A stretch of DNA of 64,000 nt from the NCBI GenBank assembly GCA_964474905.1, contig CAYYUP010000004.1, positions 105,020 to 169,019 of the forward strand, in the 5' to 3' direction. This DNA comes from JADJRG01 sp964474905 (lineage in GTDB: Bacteria; Myxococcota_A; Polyangia; Nannocystales; Nannocystaceae). A program made the translations under genes and the position numbers. Below are positions 34,166-41,915 of this stretch, piece after piece; positions within the stretch are counted from its first letter, which is position 1, and each line of letters starts with the position of its first letter. The notes below the pieces were generated by a model. It worked only from the letters and a program-made list of their open reading frames with translations, made no database searches and was not told where the DNA came from.

Positions 34166-35226
34166 AGCTCGGGCGCTTCGCTGGTACTGAGGGTTGGGTC
34201 GAGCTCGAGCTGTAGTTGATCGACGCTGTGCTTGGCGACCAGGACCATCTCTTGGCGCTCGTGTCGGTAGCGGCCGGCCCAGCGCTGGAGCGGCAAGCCG
34301 ATGTCGTCGGCGTGGATCTGACGGTCCACGTAGTAGCGTTTGCGAATGCGCCGAAGCAGCACCGTGCGCTCGCTGCTGGGAACGAAGTAGAAGCGCCCGT
34401 CATCGCCGCGATCGAGCCCGCTTTTTTGAACCTGTTCGCGCACGAGATCGTCGAGCGAGCGATCATCGAAACTCTCGAGGCGGGCGAAGATCGTGCGATC
34501 GAAGCGCTTGGCGACCGCCGCCGAGAGGCCGGCTTCGCAGACGATGTTTGAGGGAAGGGTGATGACGGCGCCGTAGACCCTGTCTTTGAGCGACCAAAAG
34601 CGATCGATCGCGCGAATGGCTGCGGGGCGCAGGTGAATCTCGCCGTCATCGCTGGCGGCGAAGAGTTGCGAGGGCAGGCGGAGCCCTCGGATCTTAAAAC
34701 AACGGGCGGCGCGGAGGATGCCGTCGAGGGTGTCGAGATTGATCGGTGCGCGCATCAATGCCGCCAGTGGGGCGAAGCTCGGGTCCTCGACCTCGCCGCA
34801 AATAAGCCCCCAGGTGAGTTCGGGATCGATGCCCGCAGCCTCGAGATCAGGGCGCAGGGTCGTGTGTCGATCGATCGCTCCGTTGCCGCGGACGAGCCAC
34901 TCGGAGAGCCCGTGGTGTGCGACTCCGAGGGCGCGGGCGAAGCCGGGTTCGGCCGCATGCGAGAGCGGAAAGTGGCCGATGTCGTGCAGTAGGCAGGCGG
35001 CCAAAAAAGGGCGGCTTAGGGCGCTGTCCAGGTTAAGATCGTCGCAGAGCTGGAGGCCGAGCGAGGCGACGCCAAGCGAGTGCTCGAGGCGGCTCGTACG
35101 GCGCTGGCTCTTGGGGTGGTAGTCGAGCGTGCCGAGGAACGAAATCCGGTCGAGGCGACGGAGCCAGGGCGACGCGAGCAGGCGCTCGCCGAGGGCGGCG
35201 CGGAGCTTGGCGACCACGGTGCGCAC
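34162..35226 (-). CDS. SAMHD1-like (COG1078-type) HD superfamily phosphohydrolase
   Basis: The GTG at 35226 gives 354 residues. The HD metal site is clear: RLEHSLGVASLG (His49), LLHDIGHFPLSHA (His81, Asp82, His85, His90) and the later Asp in PINLDTLDGILRAAR (165-168). This wording is that of dNTPase/SAMHD1-like HD proteins (COG1078) rather than RelA/SpoT or HD-GYP. The C-terminal half is less conserved, with strands near 270-330 (DGRFYFVPSSERTVLLRRIR). It is the first gene of a two-gene unit, followed with a 4-bp overlap by the nucleotidyltransferase. Hydrolysis of dNTPs or of a nucleotide signal made by the partner are both possible. Confidence 0.85.
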   Translation of the reverse strand: MRTVVAKLRAALGERLLASPWLRRLDRISFLGTLDYHPKSQRRTSRLEHSLGVASLGLQLCDDLNLDSALSRPFLAACLLHDIGHFPLSHAAEPGFARALGVAHHGLSEWLVRGNGAIDRHTTLRPDLEAAGIDPELTWGLICGEVEDPSFAPLAALMRAPINLDTLDGILRAARCFKIRGLRLPSQLFAASDDGEIHLRPAAIRAIDRFWSLKDRVYGAVITLPSNIVCEAGLSAAVAKRFDRTIFARLESFDDRSLDDLVREQVQKSGLDRGDDGRFYFVPSSERTVLLRRIRKRYYVDRQIHADDIGLPLQRWAGRYRHERQEMVLVAKHSVDQLQLELDPTLSTSEAPEL

Positions 35227-35391
35227 AGTCCGATGAGGTTAAGGCAAGGCGGGCGAAATTGGCGTCGAATCTCAAACAAAGACCGTAGGAGCCTACAGAT
35301 GCCCGTTTAAGGAGCGCTTGGCAGGCCGTCGACGAACTCGCGTCGCGTGCGGTCTTGCCCTCGAGCGCGGCAACGGGCGACGCTCACTCGG

Positions 35392-36135
35392 ATGAGTGAA
35401 ACTCCGCGACCCCTGCTCTGGTTGATGAAGAGCGAGCCCGATGTCTTTTCGATCGATGATCTCGAGCGTGACGGCAGTACGCCCTGGGACGGCGTCCGCA
35501 ATTACCAGGCCCGCAATTACATGCGGGACATGATGGCTGTCGGCGATCGAATCCTCTACTACCACTCGAACACAAAGCCGCCGGGCATCGTCGGCATCGC
35601 CCGGGTCGCGCGTGAGGCCTATCCCGACCCGACCGCGTTTGATCGGACCTCCGAGGTCTTCGATCCAAAGTCTTCATCGGAGGCGCCGCGTTGGTATTTG
35701 GTGGATGTTGGCTTTGTCGAAAAATTGCCGACGATGGTGCCCCTGGACCAGCTTAAGAGCGATCCAGAGTTGGCAGAGATGCTCGTTGTGCAGCGCGGCC
35801 AGAGGCTGAGCATTCAACCTGTTGAGCCGGATCACTTTCGCCATGTGCTCGCGCTTGGCGGGGCCAAGAGCAAGGTCCCTGCGAGTGCTGGTTCGGTCGT
35901 CGGCGTCCTGACGGCAGCGAAGAAGAAAACAGCGAAGAAGAAAACAGCGAAGAAGAAAACANNNNNNNNNNNNNNNNNNNNNNNNNNNNNNNNNNNNNNN
36001 NNNNNNNNNNNNNNNNNNNNNNNNNNNNNNNNNNNNNNNNNNNNNNNNNNNNNNNNNNNNNCAGCGAAGAAGAAAACAGCGAAGAAGAAAACAGCGAAGA
36101 AGAAAACAACGAAGAAGAAGGCAGCGAAGGCATGA
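35392..36135 (+). CDS. EVE-domain protein with Lys-rich histone-H1-like tail (gap inside the tail)
   Basis: The ATG at 35392 starts MSETPRPLLWLMKSEPDVFS and gives a complete EVE (PUA-like) domain of about 160 residues: WDGVRNYQARNYMRDMMAVGD, ILYYHSNTKPPGIVGIARV and WYLVDVGF. EVE domains bind modified bases in DNA or RNA. The C-terminal tail consists of AKKKT repeats coded by GCGAAGAAGAAAACA units and ends TKKKAAKA. A 100-N gap sits inside that array, so the tail length is unknown. Such tails bind nucleic acid non-specifically. The stop overlaps the CYTH gene start by 4 bp (ATGA, 36132-36135). Confidence 0.88.
   Translation: MSETPRPLLWLMKSEPDVFSIDDLERDGSTPWDGVRNYQARNYMRDMMAVGDRILYYHSNTKPPGIVGIARVAREAYPDPTAFDRTSEVFDPKSSSEAPRWYLVDVGFVEKLPTMVPLDQLKSDPELAEMLVVQRGQRLSIQPVEPDHFRHVLALGGAKSKVPASAGSVVGVLTAAKKKTAKKKTAKKKTXXXXXXXXXXXXXXXXXXXXXXXXXXXXXXXXXXAKKKTAKKKTAKKKTTKKKAAKA
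35929..36115 (+). repeat. 15-bp tandem repeat (AKKKT codons) spanning an assembly gap
   Basis: Units of GCGAAGAAGAAAACA run into the gap from the left and out of it on the right. The last units change to ACGAAGAAGAAG. The real array is probably longer than shown. Confidence 0.85.
35962..36061. other. Assembly gap (100 N) inside the Lys-rich repeat
   Basis: Placeholder of 100 N in a 15-bp tandem array; the number of repeat units is undetermined. Confidence 0.99.
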
Positions 36136-36659
36136 GACAGAATCTCGAGATCAAGGCGAGGCTAGTGGACCGCGCCAAGGCGAGGGAGCAGGCGCTTGAA
36201 GTCGGCGCTCGCTGTCAGGCGACTGAGGTCCAGCGAGACACCTTTTTTCACGCACGCGAGGGCCGGCTCAAACTCCGAGTGATCGATGCGACCGGCGGAG
36301 TTACGAGCGCGTGGTTGATCGCCTACCAGCGAGGGGATCACAGCGAGGCTCGAGTCAGCAGCTACTCGCTGGTTGAGGTCACGGATCCGCAGGGCCTTCG
36401 CGAGGCGCTCGGACGTGCTCTGGGGATCCGCGGGGAGGTGCGAAAGACCCGAGAAATTTTGCTGTGGAAGAACGTGCGGATCCACCTCGATCAGGTCGCA
36501 GGGCTCGGTGACTATCTCGAGTACGAAGCTGTACTCAGCGACGCTATGGGGGAGGATTTGGCGGCGTCGAGGGAGTCGCTGCATGTGCTCTCGACGGCGA
36601 TGGGCATCGATGATTCGGTGCGGGTTGCGGTCGCTTACGCGGACCTCTTGGGGATTTGA
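36132..36659 (+). CDS. CYTH-domain protein (class IV adenylyl cyclase / triphosphatase-like)
   Basis: The 175-residue product has the CYTH tunnel motifs: ExExK-like NLEIKARL at residues 4-11, RDTFFHAREGRLKLRVID, then RKTREILLWKNVRIHLDQV and LGDYLEYEAVL, whose alternating charges line the triphosphate tunnel. The family includes CyaB-type adenylyl cyclases, thiamine triphosphatases and inorganic triphosphatases. The spacing resembles the CyaB/class IV branch, but the reaction cannot be decided. Translation is coupled to the EVE gene by a 4-bp overlap. Confidence 0.87.
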   Translation: MRQNLEIKARLVDRAKAREQALEVGARCQATEVQRDTFFHAREGRLKLRVIDATGGVTSAWLIAYQRGDHSEARVSSYSLVEVTDPQGLREALGRALGIRGEVRKTREILLWKNVRIHLDQVAGLGDYLEYEAVLSDAMGEDLAASRESLHVLSTAMGIDDSVRVAVAYADLLGI

Positions 36660-36720
36660 GGTGTTTGCGGTCGGGGCGGTGCGGATACCTGCGGACACGG
36701 TTATCCTGAAGTAGGCGCCG

Positions 36721-37491
36721 ATGAAACCCAAGAAGAAGACATTCGCGGATCCCGGCGACTGGCTTCGACATCTGATGACTCGCCGCGATCTTCGGAAGTG
36801 GCGACAGTGCTCGGAGTACGGTTGGACTGGATTGCACGAGGTCGAGCTTGCGCATGCAAAGCGACTAGAGGCTGCGCACGCCAAGTACTCGGTGACCTTT
36901 GATGCTCAGCTGCTCGCGGATGTTTTTGAGTTTCTGCGGAGCCAGGACAATCACGAATCCGTCGAGGACCAGGTCTGGCTGACGGTGATTCGCCTGAGTT
37001 GTGCGCCCTTACCAGAGCCGATCGCTTTGGAATTAGCTGGCGGATCGAGCTCGGCCTACTGGGTGAAGCGGGCGCTCTGCGACTCGCGGCAGGCGTTGGC
37101 GGTCTACTACCGTCTTGCCGATGCCAACAAGTACGCGCGCTCGCGCCTCTTTATCCGCCTCTTTGTCGGTTCGGACTACGGCGTCGACGATCTTCGCCGA
37201 TACCTCGATCGCTACGGTATGGAGGCCGCTGGGCGGATCGCACGCGGTCGTCGGCCGGATGATCCGGCGAAGTGGCAGGCCTTTCCAGAGCCGCAGCGAA
37301 CCTGGTTGCAGGAGTCATTGCAGGACGAGGGAAGTCCCGAGAGGAATCACCAGGTTCGTCGCAACGACAAGCGGCGGGTGATCATGAGCGAGCGAATGCG
37401 GGAGCAGCAGCGGATCCAGGCGGCCAAGGAGCAGCGAGACAGGTCGGATATGCTGGATACGCCGGATACGCCGAACGAGCCCGACGCGTAG
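36721..37491 (+). CDS. Hypothetical protein, 256 residues
   Basis: The protein has no signal peptide or membrane segment. It is mostly helical and basic, with a Trp/Arg-rich N-terminus (DWLRHLMTRRDLRKWRQC), a central helical block (LLADVFEFLRSQDNHESVED), and a highly charged C-terminal third (RRVIMSERMREQQRIQAAKE) ending in MLDTPDTPNEPDA. I recognise no family. It starts 61 bp after the CYTH gene on the same strand and may belong to the EVE-CYTH unit. Its stop is 4 bp from the convergent DUF1971 gene. Confidence 0.62.
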   Translation: MKPKKKTFADPGDWLRHLMTRRDLRKWRQCSEYGWTGLHEVELAHAKRLEAAHAKYSVTFDAQLLADVFEFLRSQDNHESVEDQVWLTVIRLSCAPLPEPIALELAGGSSSAYWVKRALCDSRQALAVYYRLADANKYARSRLFIRLFVGSDYGVDDLRRYLDRYGMEAAGRIARGRRPDDPAKWQAFPEPQRTWLQESLQDEGSPERNHQVRRNDKRRVIMSERMREQQRIQAAKEQRDRSDMLDTPDTPNEPDA

Positions 37492-37495
37492 GCGG

Positions 37496-37780
37496 TTAGT
37501 CTGGGGTCCGACAGAATTCGACGTAGAGTTCGACCGGCCCGCGAAGCTCGAGCTGGTGTGGCACTGCAGGTTCGACGATGCCTGGGGTGTCCGGTCGCAG
37601 CAGATGCTCCTCGATCTCTGTGCCGAGGATTCGATAGAGAACCTCGCCGCTCTGCACACGGATGACCCCCCAGACGCCGGTTCGTGTCCGGTGTTCGCCC
37701 TGGAGACCGGCCGGCAGCGTGGTCTCGGTGAAGGTCGCCGTTCGTTTGTAGGCCTTAACGTCGTCGGGGAGCTCTCGCAT
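37496..37780 (-). CDS. DUF1971 / YeaR-TehB-like cupin-type protein
   Basis: The 94-residue product matches DUF1971 (YeaR and the N-terminal part of some TehB proteins): LPDDVKAYKRTATFTETTLP, the small-barrel core GEHRTRTGVWGVIRVQSGEV and VEPAVPHQLELRGPVELYVE. These proteins fold as a single small beta barrel; in E. coli yeaR is nitrate/nitrite-responsive and linked to tellurite or nitrosative stress. The gene precedes hemH-related DNA on the same strand only in the sense of transcription leaving hemH; the 20-bp spacing suggests co-transcription. Confidence 0.85.
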   Translation of the reverse strand: MRELPDDVKAYKRTATFTETTLPAGLQGEHRTRTGVWGVIRVQSGEVLYRILGTEIEEHLLRPDTPGIVEPAVPHQLELRGPVELYVEFCRTPD

Positions 37781-37800
37781 GGCTGTGTCTGCCTTTTAAG

Positions 37801-38871
37801 TCAGGTTTGTGAATGCGACGCACGGGGTTGCGGGACGTCGTCTAGGTAGTTGCCGAGGATTTCCAGGAGGGCGTCGACCCAGACGGGTTCGGCGTTGAGG
37901 CCGGGGATCAGGCGGAGCTGCTCGCCACCGGCAGCGACAAAGTCCTGGTTTGCTCGCAAGCCGATCTCTTCGAGCGTCTCTAGGCAGTCGGCGACGAAAG
38001 CTGGGCAGAAGACCGCGAGACGCTTGACGCCGCGGCGGGCGAGTTCGCCGAGGATCTCGTCGGTGTAGGGGCGGATCCAGACCGTGCGACCCAGACGTGA
38101 CTGAAAGGACACATCTGTTTGGGCTGTGCTTAGGCTTAGGCGCTCGCTGAGGGCCCTGGAGGTCGCGTAGCACTGGGCCCGGTAGCAGTTGCGATTGGCT
38201 GTCACGATCGCATCACAGCATGTCTTTTGGGACAGGCAGTGGGCACCGCTTGGATCGCTTTTTTTCACGTGGCGCTCGGGCAGGCCATGGAAGGAGTAGA
38301 GCACGTGATCGGGCTGTAGCTCGGCGAGAAGCGGCGCGCCGACCTGAGCGAGTGCGTCGATGAACGCGGGGTGGTCGTAGAAGGGGGGCACGACCTGGAC
38401 ATAGGGCGTGTTCCACTTTGCGCTGGCGATTCGGTAGACCTCCTGCACGGTCGAACCAGTCGACGATGCGGCGTAATGGGGATAGAGCGGCACGATCAAC
38501 AACCGGTCGCAGTTGGCCCTGTCGAGTTCGGCCAAGCCGCTCGCGATCGAGGGCTGGCCGTAGCGCATCGCTAGCACCACCGGGGTCGCCCCGAGTCGCT
38601 CCTGGAGGCGCTTGGCGAGTGCCCGCGAGTGCACCAGCAGCGGCGAACCCTCGTCGCTCCAGATCTTTCGGTAGGCGGCGGCAGAGCGCTGAGGTCGGGT
38701 GCGGAGGATGATCAGGTGGAGCAGCAGCCAGCGCAGCAGCGGGTTGATATCGATGACCCGCGGATCACTGAGGAACTCGTGGAGATAGCGGCGGACTTCG
38801 GCGGTCTGCGGGGCCTCTGGGGTGCCGAGGTTGCAGAGCAGGATCCCGAGCTTGGATGCGGCGGCGGGCAT
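37801..38871 (-). CDS. hemH: Ferrochelatase with an internal Cys-rich segment
   Basis: The ATG at 38871 (MPAAASKLGILLCNLGTP) gives 356 residues. Ferrochelatase hallmarks are LGTPEAPQTAEVRRYLHEFL, VPLYPHYAASSTGS, the catalytic His in VLYSFHGLPERHVKK, and a C-terminal Glu-containing CLETLEEIG. Between 215 and 240 is a Cys-rich insert, CLSQKTCCDAIV then CYRAQC. Some bacterial ferrochelatases, including deltaproteobacterial ones, bind a [2Fe-2S] cluster through an internal four-Cys segment, and this insert fits that pattern. The enzyme inserts Fe2+ into protoporphyrin IX (or coproporphyrin III). Only 36 bp separate its start from the divergent phosphopantetheinyl transferase gene. Confidence 0.94.
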   Translation of the reverse strand: MPAAASKLGILLCNLGTPEAPQTAEVRRYLHEFLSDPRVIDINPLLRWLLLHLIILRTRPQRSAAAYRKIWSDEGSPLLVHSRALAKRLQERLGATPVVLAMRYGQPSIASGLAELDRANCDRLLIVPLYPHYAASSTGSTVQEVYRIASAKWNTPYVQVVPPFYDHPAFIDALAQVGAPLLAELQPDHVLYSFHGLPERHVKKSDPSGAHCLSQKTCCDAIVTANRNCYRAQCYATSRALSERLSLSTAQTDVSFQSRLGRTVWIRPYTDEILGELARRGVKRLAVFCPAFVADCLETLEEIGLRANQDFVAAGGEQLRLIPGLNAEPVWVDALLEILGNYLDDVPQPRASHSQT

Positions 38872-38907
38872 GGTCGAGCGCCGGCATGGTACCGTGCTCG
38901 GCCCCTG

Positions 38908-39641
38908 ATGCGGACGCCAGCGATCGAGCTCGAAGAGGGAGAGATCCACGTCTGGCAGGTTGATCCGACGGCGATCCAAGATCCGGTGCGGCTCGCTCGC
39001 TACGCCGCCTGGATGCCCGACGACGAACTCGCTCGCCAGCAGCGGTTCCTCTTTCCGCGGCATCGACACGCGTTCCTGGTCGCCCGGGCGCTGGTCCGCG
39101 GCACGCTCTCCCGTTACGTGCCGGCGATCAGCCCGGAGCAGTGGCGCTTTGTTATCGGCGAACACGGACGGCCCGATGTTGATCCTGCGCTCGGCACAGG
39201 CTCGCTTCGTTTCAACCTCTCGCATACCGATGGTCGGGCGGTGATCGCTCTTGGCCGTGCTGAGATCGGCATTGACGTCGAGGCGCGTGGCCGTCGGGGG
39301 GATCTCCGCGGCATTGCCGAGCACTTCTTTGCCGCTGCCGAGGTCGAAGCGATCAAAGGCCTCGAGGGAGTCGCGCTAGCGGAGCGCTTTTTTGCCACCT
39401 GGACCCTTAAAGAGGCCTACATGAAGGCCTGTGGCGTGGGCATCAGCCTTGGGCTCGGACGTTTTTGGTTTGTGCTCGACAGCGCTGGATCGATCGCGAT
39501 TCGCTTTGCGCCGAGTCTCGTGGATGATCCGGAGAGCTGGAGTTTTTGCCGCTTTGATGTGAGTGCAGAGCACCCGGTCGCGCTTGCATTGCGCTGGCCG
39601 AGAACCCGGCCGCTGCGGGTGCGGCTTTTCGCGGGCCTGCC
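38908..39641 (+). CDS. Sfp-type 4'-phosphopantetheinyl transferase (3' end lost in a gap)
   Basis: The ATG at 38908 gives at least 244 residues before the gap, nearly the whole protein (usual length 230-260). Diagnostic motifs are RFNLSHTDGRAVIALG, GIDVEARGR with the Mg-binding Asp and Glu, and WTLKEAYMKACGVGISLGLG. The long Sfp type activates carrier proteins of polyketide, peptide and fatty-acid synthases by transferring phosphopantetheine from CoA to a Ser. No synthase is near, so it may serve the whole genome. The final residues and stop are hidden by the N run. Confidence 0.92.
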
Positions 39642-39741
39642 NNNNNNNNNNNNNNNNNNNNNNNNNNNNNNNNNNNNNNNNNNNNNNNNNNNNNNNNNNN
39701 NNNNNNNNNNNNNNNNNNNNNNNNNNNNNNNNNNNNNNNNN
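39642..39741. other. Assembly gap (100 N)
   Basis: Placeholder of 100 N that removes the end of the phosphopantetheinyl transferase gene and the beginning of whatever follows. Confidence 0.99.
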
Positions 39742-40045
39742 ACACGCCGAGCTGCAGAGTATCGTCAACTCAGAGGTTCGCCGTCTCGGTCCTAATTATG
39801 ATTTCGATGATGACCCAGGCGTGATCGGTGACTCGCTCCATTATCCGATCTGGATCTCGCAAACGAGTGAAGTCGAGGTGACCCTAGAGTACCGTCTGAG
39901 TGCGCGTGGCGTGCATGCAGGGCCGCTTCATTCGGCACAAGGGGGCGGCTGTTGGAGCCGCGGGCTCTGCTCGGACCCACTGCGGCTTTTCGCGACGCCT
40001 GCCCGAGGAGGTGAGCAGGCTGCCGCGAGATTCTGTAGTTGGCCG
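39742..40045. other. 304-bp stretch after the gap: possible remnant of a plus-strand gene, hairpin
   Basis: In the frame beginning at 39743 the first 55 codons look protein-like (IVNSEVRRLGPNYDFDDDPG, ISQTSEVEVTLEYRLSA). The frame then runs without a stop into DNA antisense to the symporter gene, so either the gene ends by an unseen error or the resemblance is chance. GCGGCT (39945) and AGCCGC (39956) form a 6-bp hairpin with loop GTTGG. Nothing firm can be called. Confidence 0.3.
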
Positions 40046-41815
40046 TTAGTCGCTGTTATCTTTGCCCTCGACGATATCGGTGAGGCTTGCAGCCTTGTGG
40101 GCCTCAAACTCACCGGCCTTGAGGCGGGCGAAGTACTGGCGATAGGTTTTCATCGCGAAGGCACCGAAGATCAGCATGATCGGGATGTTGACGATCAGCA
40201 TGACGCCGGTGCCCAAGGTTGTGAGGTTGTCGAGTTCGGCGTCGGTGGTGACCAGGCCGACGGTCGAGAGCACGATCGCCGCGCAGTAAAACATTTTGTA
40301 GGGCACGACCCAGCGGTCGCCGGCGATGTAGACGACACCCTGCTCGCCGTAATACGACCAGGAGATCATCGTCGAGAGGGCGAATAGCCAGGAGGAGAAG
40401 AGGATCAACCACTTGCCGAGGCCCGGTAGCACCCGGTCGAAGGCGTGGCTGGTCAGGGCGGCGCCGACGTAATCGCGGTAGATGTCCGGGGACTCGAGCG
40501 TCGGCGCGGTCGGGCCGATGTCGACCGAATCCCAGCGGACTTTCCAGTGCTCTGGGGCCTCTTCGTTGATGAAGACGTGGCCGCTTAGGCGTTGGAGATC
40601 GGTGCCGGTTTTCTCGTCGGGCGCGCCGCCACGGGCGACAACAAAGACCGAGTCGCCGTCTTTCCAGGGGCCGCTCACCGACTCGGCCTGGCGGGATTTT
40701 TGCGGTAGATGGCTCTCTTCGAGGGTCCAGGAGTTCTCGGCCTCGGCGGCGACGAAGGTCGGTGTGTCCGTAAAGACAGTTTCGCCGTCGCGGTTCCAGG
40801 CACCGCTGGCGAGGATCACCAGCGAGGTCAGGGTGGCAACGACGATGGTATCGATAAAGGGCTCCAGGCCGGCGACGACGCCCTCGCGGACCGGCTCGTT
40901 GGTCTTGGCTGCGGAGTGGGCGATCGGCGACGAGCCCTGGCCGACCTCGCTCGAAAAGAGCGCCCGCTTCATGCCCCAAAGAAATGCGAGGCCAAAGGAG
41001 GCGCCGACAAAGGCACCGCTCGCCTCGGTCGGGTTAAAGGCGGAGGTGACGATCAGGCGCAGCATGTCTGGGATCGCTGCGTAGTGGATCCCGAGCACGT
41101 AAAACGAGGCGATCAGGTAGATCAGACACATCACCGGTACGATGCGCCCCGCGACCGCGCCGATGCGTTTGATGCCGCCTAAGATCACCGCGCCGACCAG
41201 CACTGCCTGGATCGCACCGACCAACGGTTGCGGGATCCCCAGGCCCTCTTCGGTGACCACGGCGACGTTCCAGGCCTGGAACATGTTGCCGCCGGTGATC
41301 GTCGCGATCAGCAGAGTGATGCAGAAGAGCACGCCGACGATCCGGCCGATCGGGCGCCAGTTGGGGTTGCGGCTGGCGAGTCCCTCTTCGATCACGTACA
41401 TCGGCCCGCCGTGGGGCTCGTCCGGGTTTTTGGTATTGCGGAAGAGCATCGACTGGGTGACTTCGGTGGTCTTGAGGGCCATGCCGAAGACGCCGACGAC
41501 CCACATCCAGAAGATCGCTCCGGGGCCACCCAGGGCGATCGCCACCGCGACGCCGCCGATGTTGCCCAGGCCCACGGTTGCCGAGAGGGCGGCCGAGAGC
41601 GCTTGGAAGTGGTTGATGGCGCCGGGATCGTCGTGATCGTCGTAGCGCCCGCGGATCACCGAGATCCCGTGGGTGAACGCGTGGTACTGGCAAAAGCCGC
41701 TCCAAAACGTGAAGAGCACGCCGACAGCCAGGACCGCGTAGAGCACGAAGTCGTGGAAGATGACGCTGTTGATCGCGTTGAGGACTTCGTTAAAGCGCTG
41801 GAGGAATACGTCCAT
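40046..41815 (-). CDS. Sodium:amino-acid symporter, AGCS (alanine/glycine) family, with large extracytoplasmic insert
   Basis: The ATG at 41815 gives 589 residues. AGCS signatures are ALSATVGLGNIGGVAVAIALGGPGAIFWMWV, HGGPMYVIEEGL, GITGGN-like ATITGGNMFQAWN, and FLWGMKRALFSSEVGQGSSPIAHSAAKT; membrane helices continue to the C-terminus. An insert of about 110 polar residues (from about 335 to 445, ESVSGPWKDGDSVFVVARGG, VDIGPTAPTLESPDIYRDY) interrupts the transporter between two helices and should lie outside the cytoplasm. AGCS proteins couple Na+ entry to uptake of alanine or glycine. The gene is monocistronic in appearance. Confidence 0.92.
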   Translation of the reverse strand: MDVFLQRFNEVLNAINSVIFHDFVLYAVLAVGVLFTFWSGFCQYHAFTHGISVIRGRYDDHDDPGAINHFQALSAALSATVGLGNIGGVAVAIALGGPGAIFWMWVVGVFGMALKTTEVTQSMLFRNTKNPDEPHGGPMYVIEEGLASRNPNWRPIGRIVGVLFCITLLIATITGGNMFQAWNVAVVTEEGLGIPQPLVGAIQAVLVGAVILGGIKRIGAVAGRIVPVMCLIYLIASFYVLGIHYAAIPDMLRLIVTSAFNPTEASGAFVGASFGLAFLWGMKRALFSSEVGQGSSPIAHSAAKTNEPVREGVVAGLEPFIDTIVVATLTSLVILASGAWNRDGETVFTDTPTFVAAEAENSWTLEESHLPQKSRQAESVSGPWKDGDSVFVVARGGAPDEKTGTDLQRLSGHVFINEEAPEHWKVRWDSVDIGPTAPTLESPDIYRDYVGAALTSHAFDRVLPGLGKWLILFSSWLFALSTMISWSYYGEQGVVYIAGDRWVVPYKMFYCAAIVLSTVGLVTTDAELDNLTTLGTGVMLIVNIPIMLIFGAFAMKTYRQYFARLKAGEFEAHKAASLTDIVEGKDNSD

Positions 41816-41915
41816 GGGCGGCCCTTTGCAGGCCGCATGATGGCGGTCGCGGGCCTCTAGCGCAATCGTCTGGGATGGGAACGGCGCGGTGTGCTGGGCC
41901 GACGTTTACCGGGCC

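Noticed and set aside
16581..38871. A haem-uptake or haem-metabolism cluster linking the HmuV-like ATPase and hemH
   Set aside because: They are over 20 kb apart with unrelated genes between, and no permease or receptor is present.
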